A DNA stretch of 26,323 bases from an uncultured Chromatiaceae bacterium (GCA_946482615.1 CAMLSF010000036.1:1-26323), one strand, 5' to 3'. Shown: positions 7,616 to 16,155, numbered from the stretch's first letter. Numbers and translations: made by a program. The notes: a model not told the origin generated them from the letters alone.

Positions 7616-7942
7616 TCAAAGGCTGTAGGTCGGCTCGGTCGAATCGAGCATACCGCCTAACAATTTTTCAATTTTATCCTGCAGCTGGAATTTATCGTCG
7701 ATAAAAGCCACGCCAATACCGGCCGGCGTAGAGCTTTGCGCCCCCTGTGGCGTCAGCCAGGCCACTTTGCCGGTCACACGCACAGGTTCCAGTGCATCAG
7801 GCAATGTCACTACTAAAGATAGCGAATGCCCCATACGATAAGGCCTGGCTGTACGCACAAACAAACCGCCATTTTTCAGAAATGGCATATAGCAGCGATA
7901 CAGCTCTTTTAACTCTGTAAAATCCAGTTGGATTTCGTCCAC
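7616..7942 (-). CDS. pilZ: PilZ-domain protein, type IV pilus assembly PilZ
   Basis: A 108-residue single-domain PilZ protein, about the length of Pseudomonas aeruginosa PilZ (118), which lies at the same place between holB and tatD. It contains NGGLFVRTARPYRMGHSLSLVVTLPD and VTGKVAWLTPQGAQSSTPAGIGVAF, the two halves of the PilZ beta-barrel. It lacks the N-terminal RxxxR that binds cyclic di-GMP, as does canonical PilZ, which instead works through protein contacts with the PilB/FimX assembly machinery. The start is GTG at 7942 with AGGAG six bases upstream. It begins 12 bases after the holB stop. The role in twitching motility is inferred from family and location; no other pilus gene is in the window. 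Confidence 0.9.
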   Translation of the reverse strand: MDEIQLDFTELKELYRCYMPFLKNGGLFVRTARPYRMGHSLSLVVTLPDALEPVRVTGKVAWLTPQGAQSSTPAGIGVAFIDDKFQLQDKIEKLLGGMLDSTEPTYSL

Positions 7943-7954
7943 AATGAGCTCCTG

Positions 7955-8857
7955 TTACAACAAGGCCGTGCGCATTTGCACTAACAAGGCGGATAAATTC
8001 AGCGCGGCATTTTGCCCTGAAATCAGCTGTCGGTCACGGCCCCATTGCTGTAAAGACAACAACAACTGATGGTGTTTCAGCTGCATATCAGCCCCCTTCT
8101 GCCACAACTCCTGTCGTACAAACCAGAATAAGGTTGAAGCTAATTGTTCAGTGTCAGGTAAATGAGCCATCAGTTCATACATATCTAATTGAGCCGACAC
8201 GAACTTCTTCAGCATAACCAATTGTGCAGAAATTGCTGCAGCTTCATCGCTTTCTAATAATTTGAGCGCTAATAAGGGCGCACCACCAACGTACTGCAAT
8301 AAAAAATCAGGCACAGGCCTGCTGCTGTGTTCCTGTAACCAGTGTTCAATCTGTGCGCCGTATACAGGAGCCAAAGCCCAGCTTTGACAGCGGCTTAAAA
8401 TAGTCGGCAACAACTGAGCCGGATGGGCGCTTTGTAAAATCAGAAAACTGTTTTGTGGTGGCTCTTCCAGGGTTTTTAATAAGGCGTTGGCGGCGGCTTC
8501 TGTCATCAGTTCGGCTTGTGGAATAAGCGCCAGCTTCACCCCGCCTTGCTGTGATGCACCTTGCATAAACTGACCTAAAGCCCGTATTGGATCCACCCCA
8601 ATACTGCTGCCTTCTGTCGGCAATTGCCACAGATCCGGGTGATGGCCGGATGCCATCAGCTGACAACTTTTACATAAACCACAAGGCTGTTGCTGCTGCG
8701 CTCTTTTACAGAGTAAATAAGCGGCCAGCCGTTTCGACAACTCCAGTTTGCCTATGCCTACAGGCCCTGTCAGCAATAACGCATGATGCAATTGCCCTGC
8801 TGCTGCCAGTTCTGTCAGTTTGTAGTAATAAGAGTCCAGCCAGGGAAAATCAGACAT
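7955..8857 (-). CDS. holB: DNA polymerase III delta prime subunit HolB
   Basis: HolB is the delta-prime subunit of the clamp-loader complex that places the beta sliding clamp on primed DNA. From the ATG at 8857 the product is 300 residues. Residues 31-37 (GPVGIGK) form a P-loop followed by Leu rather than Ser/Thr, typical of the non-ATPase delta-prime. C50, C59, C62 and C65 form the zinc module, and NALLKTLEEPP plus the SRCQSW motif are conserved AAA+ elements. An ATG at 8899 would add 14 residues and overlap tmk by 50 bases; the 8857 start matches homologues and overlaps tmk by only 8 bases. The C-terminal third is divergent, as usual in this family. Confidence 0.93.
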   Translation of the reverse strand: MSDFPWLDSYYYKLTELAAAGQLHHALLLTGPVGIGKLELSKRLAAYLLCKRAQQQQPCGLCKSCQLMASGHHPDLWQLPTEGSSIGVDPIRALGQFMQGASQQGGVKLALIPQAELMTEAAANALLKTLEEPPQNSFLILQSAHPAQLLPTILSRCQSWALAPVYGAQIEHWLQEHSSRPVPDFLLQYVGGAPLLALKLLESDEAAAISAQLVMLKKFVSAQLDMYELMAHLPDTEQLASTLFWFVRQELWQKGADMQLKHHQLLLSLQQWGRDRQLISGQNAALNLSALLVQMRTALL

Positions 8858-9497
8858 CAGGTTGTAAAGGTCCGTTTTGATAAGCCTGTTGCAGCGCATT
8901 CAGGATCTGTTGTTGTACTTGCTCTATAGACCGGCTGGCATCTATGGTGACTATATTGGGCTCTGTGGCGGCGATTTGTTGATACTTAGCGCGGGTGCGC
9001 TGGAAAAATGCCAGTTGCTCCAGCTCAATCCGATCCAGTTCTCCCCGGGCCTGAGCTCTTTGCAAACCAATGGCCGGGTCAATATCCAGATACAAAGTGA
9101 AATCCGGGCTCAGGCCGCCTAAGACAGCCTGACGGATACTGTTAATCAGACTTTCATCCAGCTCCCGGCCACCGCCCTGATACGCCCTTGAAGATAAGTC
9201 GTGGCGATCGCCTAACACCCAGGTGCCCTGCTGCAAAGCGGGCTGGATCACTGTTTTAATTAACTGCACGCGGGACGCATACATCAGAAGTAACTCAGTT
9301 TCAGGCGCCACTCTTTCATCCTGTACTTGTTTAACCAAAGTGCGGATTTGCTCGGCCAAAGGAGTGCCACCTGGTTCACGGGTGCTGATAAATTTGATGT
9401 TATGTTCGTTCAGCCAGTGTTGGATAGTACGGATAGCACTGGTTTTGCCTGCGCCTTCCAACCCTTCCACTACAATAAAACGCCCTGAAGTTGTCAT
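8850..9497 (-). CDS. tmk: Thymidylate kinase
   Basis: Tmk phosphorylates dTMP to dTDP with ATP, an essential step of dTTP synthesis. The 215-residue product has a P-loop at residues 12-19 (GLEGAGKT), the DRH motif at 97-99 that corresponds to the DR(Y/H) substrate-binding motif, and an Arg-containing lid (RAQARGELDRIE, about 147-158). The arrangement of basic residues in the lid is of the type II (E. coli-like) enzyme. The ATG overlaps the stop of mltG in an ATGA tetranucleotide, and the gene ends 8 bases inside holB, so translation is likely coupled on both sides. Confidence 0.96.
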   Translation of the reverse strand: MTTSGRFIVVEGLEGAGKTSAIRTIQHWLNEHNIKFISTREPGGTPLAEQIRTLVKQVQDERVAPETELLLMYASRVQLIKTVIQPALQQGTWVLGDRHDLSSRAYQGGGRELDESLINSIRQAVLGGLSPDFTLYLDIDPAIGLQRAQARGELDRIELEQLAFFQRTRAKYQQIAATEPNIVTIDASRSIEQVQQQILNALQQAYQNGPLQPDV

Positions 9498-10519
9498 TGT
9501 TTTTTCTTTCCAAAAATATACTGCTGTACCGCCGCATTATGCTCTTTTAGCGTACGGGAAAACTGATGAGTACCGTCACCTTTCGCGACAAAATACAGCC
9601 AGTCACTTTGTGCCGGCTGAGCCGCAGCGAGAATAGAGCTGCCGCTTGGTGCTGCTATTGGGCCTGGCGGTAAGCCAAAATGCTGATAGGTATTATAAAG
9701 GTGAGGATTTTTTAAATCCGCTCTGGTGATGTCACCATTAAAACTGTCACCTAACCCATAGATCACTGTAGGGTCTGTTTGTAATTTCATACCAAGCGCT
9801 AAGCGATTGACAAAAACCGAGCTGACCAAAGGTTTTTCCGGCTCATGGCCACTTTCTTTTTCTACGATAGAGGCCATGATCAGCAGCTCATATGGATTTT
9901 TATAAGGTAATTCTGCCTGACGACTATCCCATGCCTGCTGTAAACGTTGGATCAGCAGCTCGTTGGCACGTTTTAATAATTCACTGCTACGGCTATTGGC
10001 TGTGTAATTGTAGGTTTCTGCAAAAAACAGCGCTTCGGCATTGGTAGGTTTATTGCCCCAGGCTTCAGGCCATTGAGCAAGTTCAACTAATGCAGCTTTA
10101 TCGGTCAAATCATGTTGTAAATACTCAGCTTCAGCTAAACGCTTTAAGCTTTGGCTTAAAGTTTCACCTTCTTTGATACTAAACGCAAACTGTGCCACCT
10201 TTCCGCTGGCAAATAACTGCAACATTTGTAATAAGCGGATTGGTTTCTGCTCTGTGGGCACTCTGTATACACCCTGATGTAATTTTGATAGTTCCGGATG
10301 CAGGCGTAAATAAATGGATAACCAGCGGCATTGAGCATTGCTTAACAGATGTTGTTGCTGCCAGTTGCGACAGAGTTTCATTGCGCTGTCGCCGGCTTTA
10401 ATTTCGATGTAAGTCTCTGTCAGCGGCAAAGGGCTTTGGCTGTATTGTTGCCAGATATTACTTAAACCAAAGATACTGACCAGAAAAACCAGCAGCACTA
10501 CCAATAAAGTTCGGATCAA
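9494..10519 (-). CDS. mltG: Endolytic murein transglycosylase MltG
   Basis: MltG (formerly YceG) is an inner-membrane lytic transglycosylase that cleaves nascent peptidoglycan strands and sets glycan length. The 341-residue product has one N-terminal membrane anchor (about residues 4-22) and a periplasmic YceG domain. The catalytic glutamate is E220 in MASIVEKES, followed by the conserved RLALGMKLQTDPTVIYGLG and the GLPPGPIAAPSGSS motif. The start codon is TTG at 10519, since no ATG is available before residue 47. GGAG lies 7 bases upstream, and the TTGA overlaps the pabC stop by four bases. This start is weaker than ATG and may keep its level below that of its neighbours. Confidence 0.95.
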   Translation of the reverse strand: MIRTLLVVLLVFLVSIFGLSNIWQQYSQSPLPLTETYIEIKAGDSAMKLCRNWQQQHLLSNAQCRWLSIYLRLHPELSKLHQGVYRVPTEQKPIRLLQMLQLFASGKVAQFAFSIKEGETLSQSLKRLAEAEYLQHDLTDKAALVELAQWPEAWGNKPTNAEALFFAETYNYTANSRSSELLKRANELLIQRLQQAWDSRQAELPYKNPYELLIMASIVEKESGHEPEKPLVSSVFVNRLALGMKLQTDPTVIYGLGDSFNGDITRADLKNPHLYNTYQHFGLPPGPIAAPSGSSILAAAQPAQSDWLYFVAKGDGTHQFSRTLKEHNAAVQQYIFGKKKQ

Positions 10520-11283
10520 AGCTCAACTCCGCGGACAAACTGGCGCACCAGTTCAATATGTTTAGTTTGCCCGGCAAATTCTTTTACCGGCACTACACCC
10601 ATCAGGGCATTACAAATCAATAAGGCTTCAGCCTGTTGCAGGTCGTCCAGCTGATAACGCCCTTCAGTCACAGGGCGCTGAGCCATCAGATGTTGGCGCA
10701 TCACACCATTGACACCTGCCTGATCAAGCTTCGGCGTAAACCACTGGCCATTTTTACAAAACATCAGATTGGCGGCAGAGACTTCAATCACAGCATCACT
10801 TTGGTCCAACACCACAAGCTCATCGACACCAGACTGAGCCAATTCAGCTTTAATCAGAACCTGCTCCAGCCTGTTATTGTGCTTAACACCGGCCAAAGCG
10901 GGTTGTTGCGCCAGTTTAAACTCTGCCACACCAAGGCAAATGCCCTGCTGTTGCCAGAGGCTGTAATCAGGTAAAGCTGCAGTGCTGATATAACAACAAG
11001 GCGCTTCAATTCCCTGCGGACTATAACCACGACCAGCCTGACCACGGCTGATTAATACTTTCACCACCTGCTCTGGTGCCGTAATAGCCTGTTGAACTTT
11101 TGCGGTCAGCTCATCTTGATCAAAAGCATGGATCAACAAAGCTTTGGCGCCTGATACCAGACGCTGCAGATGCAAATCCCACAGCATAGCTTTGCCGTCT
11201 TTTACCTTTATTGTGGTAAAAAGTCCGTCGCCATAATGAAAGCTGCGATCTGTGCTATTCGGTGCCTGCAGATAAAGCATCAA
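10516..11283 (-). CDS. pabC: Aminodeoxychorismate lyase PabC
   Basis: PabC converts 4-amino-4-deoxychorismate to p-aminobenzoate and pyruvate, supplying folate synthesis. The 255-residue protein is a fold-type IV PLP enzyme. Conserved segments are FHYGDGLFTTIKVKDGK, the lysine motif GVKHNNRLEQVL (K134, expected Schiff-base lysine), VIEVSAANLMF and the C-terminal LDQAGVNGVMRQ with ICNALMGVVPV. Two adjacent ATGs (11283 and 11280) are possible starts. It heads the operon: 122 bp separate it from the upstream DUF6702 gene, and this gap holds a palindrome that could be an operator. In E. coli pabC directly follows fabF; here the M1/DUF6702 pair intervenes. Confidence 0.95.
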   Translation of the reverse strand: MMLYLQAPNSTDRSFHYGDGLFTTIKVKDGKAMLWDLHLQRLVSGAKALLIHAFDQDELTAKVQQAITAPEQVVKVLISRGQAGRGYSPQGIEAPCCYISTAALPDYSLWQQQGICLGVAEFKLAQQPALAGVKHNNRLEQVLIKAELAQSGVDELVVLDQSDAVIEVSAANLMFCKNGQWFTPKLDQAGVNGVMRQHLMAQRPVTEGRYQLDDLQQAEALLICNALMGVVPVKEFAGQTKHIELVRQFVRGVEL

Positions 11284-11364
11284 TGCCAGTCCAAACCAAT
11301 TGAAAAAATTCTGGCCGAAAGTATGCCTGAAATCAGTGATATTAAAAATGGGGGGCGATCACAT

Positions 11365-11379
11365 TGTTAACAGTTAACA
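11365..11379. promoter_or_regulatory. 15-bp palindrome TGTTAACAGTTAACA upstream of pabC
   Basis: A perfect odd-centred inverted repeat (TGTTAAC-A-GTTAACA) lies 82-96 bases upstream of the pabC ATG, in the only gap between the DUF6702 gene and the pabC operon. It resembles an operator for a dimeric repressor. No strong promoter was recognised; a weak pair TTTTTA/CATACT with 17-base spacing follows it on the minus strand. The regulator is unknown. Confidence 0.5.
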
Positions 11380-11405
11380 CTATGATCTGCCCTTAATTTC
11401 GGCAG

Positions 11406-11891
11406 TTAGTTGCTAAATTGCACCTGCTGCCACTGCTGTTCCGGAGTGAATTTGAGGGTTTTGACCTTGCCACGTCCTTCGATATTAATCACGTTGACCT
11501 GATCCGGCCACAAAGTTTGCAGTGAATCATGCCGCAACTGCAGCAGGCTCAGTTGTTGTGGTATCGCAACTTCCTGATACACCCAGAAAAAGCGGCCATC
11601 CAGCTCGTTACCGACCAGACTCAGTTTCAGGTCCTGCCCATCAGATTTCAGTTGAAAATGGCTGGATACATACAAAGCAAAACTGTCACGGGTGGACTGT
11701 TTGGCAATTAAATCAGCTGACTTATCCAGCAGCTTTTTCACTGCATGCTCAGCGTCATGCACATAAAATCTGTGCATGACTTCAATGTTGCCGGTGCGCT
11801 GATTAAACAGCACTTTGGTAATGGCCGACTTCATTTCATGAGCGGACAACTGCAGGCTCAGGCAGCATAAAACTAAAAGTATCAAACGCAT
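11406..11891 (-). CDS. DUF6702 family exported protein
   Basis: A 161-residue protein with a cleavable signal peptide (MRLILLVLCCLSLQLSA, then HEMKS). The two cysteines in the signal do not make a good lipobox, so signal peptidase I cleavage is more likely than lipidation. The mature part, beginning AHEMKSAITKVLFNQRTGNIEVMHRFYVHDAEHAVKKLL, matches DUF6702 as I remember it: small periplasmic or secreted beta-rich proteins of unknown function, often coded beside M1 metallopeptidases. It begins 8 bases after the stop of the M1 gene and is surely cotranscribed. A role as partner, chaperone or inhibitor of the peptidase is possible, but it is inferred from linkage only. Confidence 0.75.
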   Translation of the reverse strand: MRLILLVLCCLSLQLSAHEMKSAITKVLFNQRTGNIEVMHRFYVHDAEHAVKKLLDKSADLIAKQSTRDSFALYVSSHFQLKSDGQDLKLSLVGNELDGRFFWVYQEVAIPQQLSLLQLRHDSLQTLWPDQVNVINIEGRGKVKTLKFTPEQQWQQVQFSN

Positions 11892-11899
11892 CTGTGTTG

Positions 11900-14317
11900 T
11901 TAATCCTTAGCTTTGGGCGCTTTTAGTTTGGTTTTGCTGTCCTGCATAATGTCGCGCTCGACCAAGTCTTTACTCTTCTCCCGTTTAAAGGCCTCAATAC
12001 GGGACGGAATGATCTGACGTGGGTAATGGTTGTTTTCCACATCCACATCGGCGGTTAACCACTTCGGATCCACCACCACCTGTTTTAAGACTTTGTCTGT
12101 CACTATCAGTTTGCTGACGGCATCCGGAGTTTTACGCCAAATCTCGGCCGGAATATACATGTCCTGCACACTGTCATCTTCAAAGGTCAGTTGCAGCAGA
12201 ATCGGCATCACCAAGCCACCTAAGTTACTGAAATTCAGCACATAGTAGTTTTTGTTTTCTTCTACAGCACGCTCAAACACCTGACGCTCCCAGGGTTCCA
12301 GATCAGCCAGGAATTGCTGGTAGCTGTTGCGCTCTTTGTTGGTCACCGTAAACCTGTCATTTTTGTCATAAAAATCTGTGACATCTTTATTACGTTCCAC
12401 CCAGGTGGTTTTGCCTTCGGCTTCATTCAGCTCAACAAAAATTGGCATAGGTTTGTCCTGCTCTTCTTTGCGGCGACGCTCAAAGTCGATGTCCGGATCT
12501 TTGGTATCCAATTGCAGTTTGTAGACTTTATCTAAAGAGATATCGACATGGTCGGTGCTGTAAAACCAGCCACGCCAGAACCAGTCCAAATCAACACCAC
12601 TGGCTTCTTCCATAGTACGGAAAAAATCTGAAGGTGTCGGGCGCTTAAACTTCCAGCGGGTGGCGTATTCTTTAAAAGCAAAATCAAACAGCTCACGGCC
12701 TAAAATCACATCACGCAGAATATTCAGCGCAACCGCAGGTTTGGTGTACGCATTAGGGCCTAAACGCGTCACGCTGTCCGATTGTGTCATGATGGGTTCC
12801 TGATGATCACTTTTCATATAATCAGTGATATCACGGGCTTCGACACCCCATGGAATTTGTGGGTCCCACTCACGACCTGCAATACCATCTAAAAAGCTGT
12901 TTAAACCTTCATCCATCCAGGTCCACTGCCGCTCGTCAGAGTTCACCACCATAGGGAAATAAATATGCCCTACTTCGTGGATCACCACACCAATCAAAAA
13001 GCGCTTCTCTGCTTGTGAATAAGTACGGCTGCCATCTTTTTGCAATTCTGTACGCGGGCCGTTAAAGGTAATCATCGGATATTCCATGCCACCTACAGGA
13101 CCATTCACAGACTGGGCAACCGAATACGGATAATCAAAAGAGAAACGGGAATAAACTTCCAGCGTATGGACTACGGATTCTGTGGAGTATTTTTTCCACA
13201 AATCACCGCCCTCTTTTGGATAAAACGACATGGCCATCACAAAAGGCTGATCGGCGCCACCTTGCTGATAACCTTTGGCATCCCAGATAAATTTACGCGA
13301 AGAAGCCCAGGCAAAATCCCGTACATTGTTGGCTTTGAAACGCCAGGTTTTGCGCTCATCCGTGTCATCTTTTTCATTTTCCAGAGCTTCTTGCTCTGTC
13401 ACGATAAACACAGGACGTTTGGCCGTTTTAGCTTTCTCCAGACGCTGCAGCTGTTCTTTGGTCAGCACATCCTGCGCATTAACCAGATCCCCTGTGGACG
13501 AGACAATGTGGTCCGCCGGCACCGTCATCTCGACCTCATAGTCACCAAATTCCAGCGTGAACTCACCTGAGCCTAAAAACTCTTTATTGGTCCAGGCTTC
13601 ATAATCTGTGTAGGCGACTAAACGCGGGAACCACTGGGCAAACAAGAAGATATCATTGCCACCTTTGCGCTTATCATCCGGGAAATGTTCATAACCTGAG
13701 CGGGCTGAGACTGCATCTTCTTCAACGATATTAAAGGCAAAATCCATAGAGAACTGCAGAGACTCGCCGGCTTTTAACGGTTTGGGTAAATCAATCCGCA
13801 TCTGAGTGCCAACCACCACAAACTTCAGCTTTGTGCCGTCAGCCAGTTTGATGTTGTCCAGCTGATACCCCAATTCGTGATCGGCCAGGAATTGCAGATT
13901 ACGTAATTCGTCGAGACTGATTTTGGCAGGCTGATCATTGGTTGGGGTTGAACCACCACCAAAGGTGCTGGTGACTTCCGCCATAGAATCCGATTTAAAG
14001 ATATTCTGGTCCAACTGCAGCCATAAATACTTCAGTGTATAAGGCGAGTTGTTTTTGTAATGGATAGTCTGGCTACCGGATAAACGGCGTTTTTCTTCAT
14101 CCAGGCTGGCTTGTATTTTGTAATCCACCTGCTGTTGCCAGTACTGTTGACCCGGCTCACCAGCGGCGTTACGGTAAATATTAGGTGTGGGTAAAGACTC
14201 GTCCAGTTGACGGAATTTATCTTCAAACTTTCCCTTGGTTTGGGCAATAGGATCCGCAAAGGAGACCTGAGCACAAAGCATCAGCGCCAGAGCAACACAG
14301 CTTTTTTTATAGGACAT
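11900..14317 (-). CDS. Exported M1 family zinc metallopeptidase
   Basis: An 805-residue protein with a signal peptide (residues 1-21, cleavage after VSFA) and a gluzincin M1 catalytic core. GGMEY at 409-413 is the M1 exopeptidase (amino-terminus-binding) motif. HEVGH at 447-451 followed 18 residues later by E470 gives zinc ligands H447, H451 and E470. The region 60-290 fits the N-terminal beta-saddle domain and 300-600 the thermolysin-like and helical part. The last 200 residues are lysine/aspartate-rich and are not assignable to a known domain. It is probably a periplasmic or cell-surface aminopeptidase that trims peptides. It is the first gene of a two-gene unit with DUF6702 and follows the fabF terminator; no strong promoter or Shine-Dalgarno is visible. 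Confidence 0.92.
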   Translation of the reverse strand: MSYKKSCVALALMLCAQVSFADPIAQTKGKFEDKFRQLDESLPTPNIYRNAAGEPGQQYWQQQVDYKIQASLDEEKRRLSGSQTIHYKNNSPYTLKYLWLQLDQNIFKSDSMAEVTSTFGGGSTPTNDQPAKISLDELRNLQFLADHELGYQLDNIKLADGTKLKFVVVGTQMRIDLPKPLKAGESLQFSMDFAFNIVEEDAVSARSGYEHFPDDKRKGGNDIFLFAQWFPRLVAYTDYEAWTNKEFLGSGEFTLEFGDYEVEMTVPADHIVSSTGDLVNAQDVLTKEQLQRLEKAKTAKRPVFIVTEQEALENEKDDTDERKTWRFKANNVRDFAWASSRKFIWDAKGYQQGGADQPFVMAMSFYPKEGGDLWKKYSTESVVHTLEVYSRFSFDYPYSVAQSVNGPVGGMEYPMITFNGPRTELQKDGSRTYSQAEKRFLIGVVIHEVGHIYFPMVVNSDERQWTWMDEGLNSFLDGIAGREWDPQIPWGVEARDITDYMKSDHQEPIMTQSDSVTRLGPNAYTKPAVALNILRDVILGRELFDFAFKEYATRWKFKRPTPSDFFRTMEEASGVDLDWFWRGWFYSTDHVDISLDKVYKLQLDTKDPDIDFERRRKEEQDKPMPIFVELNEAEGKTTWVERNKDVTDFYDKNDRFTVTNKERNSYQQFLADLEPWERQVFERAVEENKNYYVLNFSNLGGLVMPILLQLTFEDDSVQDMYIPAEIWRKTPDAVSKLIVTDKVLKQVVVDPKWLTADVDVENNHYPRQIIPSRIEAFKREKSKDLVERDIMQDSKTKLKAPKAKD

Positions 14318-14430
14318 AGGTAAGGGTGCTTCTGTTGATTAAAAGATATGGAGTTGTTACCCCAGTATTTACTTTTAATGGCAGGATCCGTCTGGAATTA
14401 CGACAATAAGCGGGAAAAATAAGATAGAAA

Positions 14431-14462
14431 AATCAAAGGGTCAGAGCATTGCTCTGACCCTT
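14431..14462 (-). terminator. Rho-independent terminator after fabF
   Basis: The 12-base arms AAGGGTCAGAGC (14436-14447) and GCTCTGACCCTT (14451-14462) pair perfectly around ATT. On the minus strand the stem is followed by TTTGATTTTT. It lies 10 bases past the fabF stop and ends the fatty-acid operon before the M1 gene. Confidence 0.88.
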
Positions 14463-14472
14463 CTATCAGGCG

Positions 14473-15711
14473 TTAGATTTTCTTAAACAAAATAGAACCG
14501 TTAGTGCCGCCGAAACCAAAGGAGTTACATAAAGCGTATTCCATTTTGGCATCACGGGCCGTATGCGGTACATAGTCTAAGTCACAGCCTTCATCCGGAT
14601 TATCCAGGTTGATGGTTGGAGAGACTTTCTGGTCAAGCAGTGACAAAATGGTGATGATAGATTCGACAGAACCTGCAGCACCTAACAAGTGCCCCATCAT
14701 CGACTTGCTGGAACTGACCATTAATCCTTCTGGTTTGGCACCAAAAATAGATTTGATCGCCATAGTTTCAGCTATGTCACCTGCTGGTGTCGAGGTACCG
14801 TGTGCATTGATGTACTGCACCTGATCGGCGTTGACACCCGCATCACGTAAAGCGTTTTTCATCGCAAGAGCTGCACCGCGGCCATTTTCCGGTGGTGAGG
14901 TCATATGATAGGCATCGCCACTCATACCAAAACCTACCAGCTCAGCATAAATTTTTGCGCCACGGGCTTTAGCATGTTCGTACTCTTCCAGCACCACAAC
15001 ACCGGCACCATCACCTAATACAAAACCGTCACGGTCTTTATCCCATGGACGACTGGCCTGTTGTGGCGCATCGTTACGGGTAGATAATGCACGGGCAGCA
15101 CCAAAGCCTCCCATGCCTAAAGTAGTTGATGCTTTTTCTGCACCACCGGCAATCATCGCATCTGCATCACCGTAAGCTATCATACGGGCCGCCTGACCAA
15201 TGTTATGCACACCAGTAGTACAGGCCGTCACTATGCTGATATTCGGACCTTGTAACCCTAACATGATGGATAAATGGCCTGAAATCATGTTGATAATGGT
15301 AGAAGGCACAAAAAACGGCGATAAACGACGTGGGCCGCTGTTCAGTAATTTGGTGTGGTTTTCTTCGATTAAACCTAAACCACCAATACCTGAACCTACA
15401 GCAACACCTATACGCTCGGCGTTTTGTTCGTTAATTTCCAGTCCGGAATCTTTAAAAGCCTGCACACCGGCAGCTACACCGTACTGGATAAATAAATCCA
15501 TTTTTTTGGCTTCTTTGGCCGGGAAAAACTGTTCGACGTCAAAATTTTTGACTAAACCAGCAAATTTAGTGGTGTAAGCCTCTGGATCAATATGATCAAA
15601 CAGCGCTATTCCACTTTGACCTTGTAATAAAGCCTGCCAGGTCGACGTTACATCGTTCCCCAGGGGCGTTAGCATACCTAAGCCCGTCACAACCACTCGA
15701 CGTTTTGCCAC
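14473..15711 (-). CDS. fabF: 3-oxoacyl-[acyl-carrier-protein] synthase II FabF
   Basis: FabF (KASII) condenses malonyl-ACP with acyl-ACP during chain elongation, and in gammaproteobacteria extends palmitoleate to cis-vaccenate, mostly at low temperature. The 412-residue thiolase-fold protein has the Cys-His-His triad C164 (TACTTGVHN), H304 ([11 protein letters not shown]) and H341 ([11 protein letters not shown]), one residue offset from E. coli. The start is GTG at 15711 with a strong GGAGGA five bases upstream. It follows acpP after a 120-bp gap that contains an acpP terminator. Expression therefore depends on readthrough or on a weak promoter (TTGTTT 15786-15791, TATCAA 15762-15767, 18-base spacing) that overlaps that terminator. 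A second terminator closes the gene. Confidence 0.97.
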   Translation of the reverse strand: MAKRRVVVTGLGMLTPLGNDVTSTWQALLQGQSGIALFDHIDPEAYTTKFAGLVKNFDVEQFFPAKEAKKMDLFIQYGVAAGVQAFKDSGLEINEQNAERIGVAVGSGIGGLGLIEENHTKLLNSGPRRLSPFFVPSTIINMISGHLSIMLGLQGPNISIVTACTTGVHNIGQAARMIAYGDADAMIAGGAEKASTTLGMGGFGAARALSTRNDAPQQASRPWDKDRDGFVLGDGAGVVVLEEYEHAKARGAKIYAELVGFGMSGDAYHMTSPPENGRGAALAMKNALRDAGVNADQVQYINAHGTSTPAGDIAETMAIKSIFGAKPEGLMVSSSKSMMGHLLGAAGSVESIITILSLLDQKVSPTINLDNPDEGCDLDYVPHTARDAKMEYALCNSFGFGGTNGSILFKKI

Positions 15712-15785
15712 AGAATCCTCCGCAGTCTGATTTATTCTTTATTGCTGATCCGCTTCTGCATTTGATACGTAGCAGGCAGCTTCAG

Positions 15786-15818
15786 AAACAAAAACGGGTA
15801 GCAGAGGCTACCCGTTTT
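15786..15818 (-). terminator. Strong Rho-independent terminator after acpP
   Basis: Perfect 12-base arms AAAACGGGTAGC (15791-15802) and GCTACCCGTTTT (15807-15818) enclose AGAG. On the minus strand the stem runs into TTTTTGTTT. It begins 13 bases after the acpP stop and separates acpP from fabF within the cluster. Confidence 0.9.
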
Positions 15819-15831
15819 GTCAGCTCATCGC

Positions 15832-16068
15832 TTACTCAGCGTGGGCTTTGATATAGTCGATAGCAGACTGTACCGTTGTAATTTTTTCAGCTTCTTCGTC
15901 TGGGATCTCTGTGTCGAATTCTTCTTCCAGAGCCATAACTAATTCTACTGTGTCCAGAGAGTCAGCGCCTAAATCGTCAACGAAAGAAGATTCGTGCTTC
16001 ACTTCTTCTTCTTTAACGCCTAACTGCTCGATGATAATTTTTTTAACGCGTTCTTCGATGTTGCTCAT
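15832..16068 (-). CDS. acpP: Acyl carrier protein AcpP
   Basis: AcpP carries growing acyl chains on a 4'-phosphopantetheine arm. The 78-residue acidic protein has the attachment motif [10 protein letters not shown] with the modified serine at S37 (S36 after Met removal). The ATG at 16068 ([10 protein letters not shown]) has AAGGAAG upstream and gives exactly the family length; a longer in-frame ORF to 16164 would add 32 residues through the promoter and leader and is rejected. A dedicated promoter upstream and a strong terminator downstream suggest an abundant short acpP mRNA in addition to the operon transcript. Confidence 0.98.
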   Translation of the reverse strand: MSNIEERVKKIIIEQLGVKEEEVKHESSFVDDLGADSLDTVELVMALEEEFDTEIPDEEAEKITTVQSAIDYIKAHAE

Positions 16069-16126
16069 CTTTTCTTCCTTTTTCTCATGTAAATCGCAAC
16101 AATTGGTGCAATTTTGTGTGGCGGCT

Positions 16127-16155
16127 AGTTTATGCGTAAGCCCGGTTTGTTGCAA
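16127..16155 (-). promoter_or_regulatory. Candidate sigma70 promoter of acpP
   Basis: On the minus strand TTGCAA (16150-16155) and TAAACT (16127-16132) are separated by 17 bases. The start site would be about 16120, giving a leader of about 50 bases. An internal acpP promoter in the fabG-acpP gap is also known in E. coli. Confidence 0.6.

Noticed and set aside
13040..13570. Plus-strand open frame of 176 codons
   Set aside because: It lies entirely antisense to the well-supported M1 peptidase gene, and its translation shows no recognisable domain.
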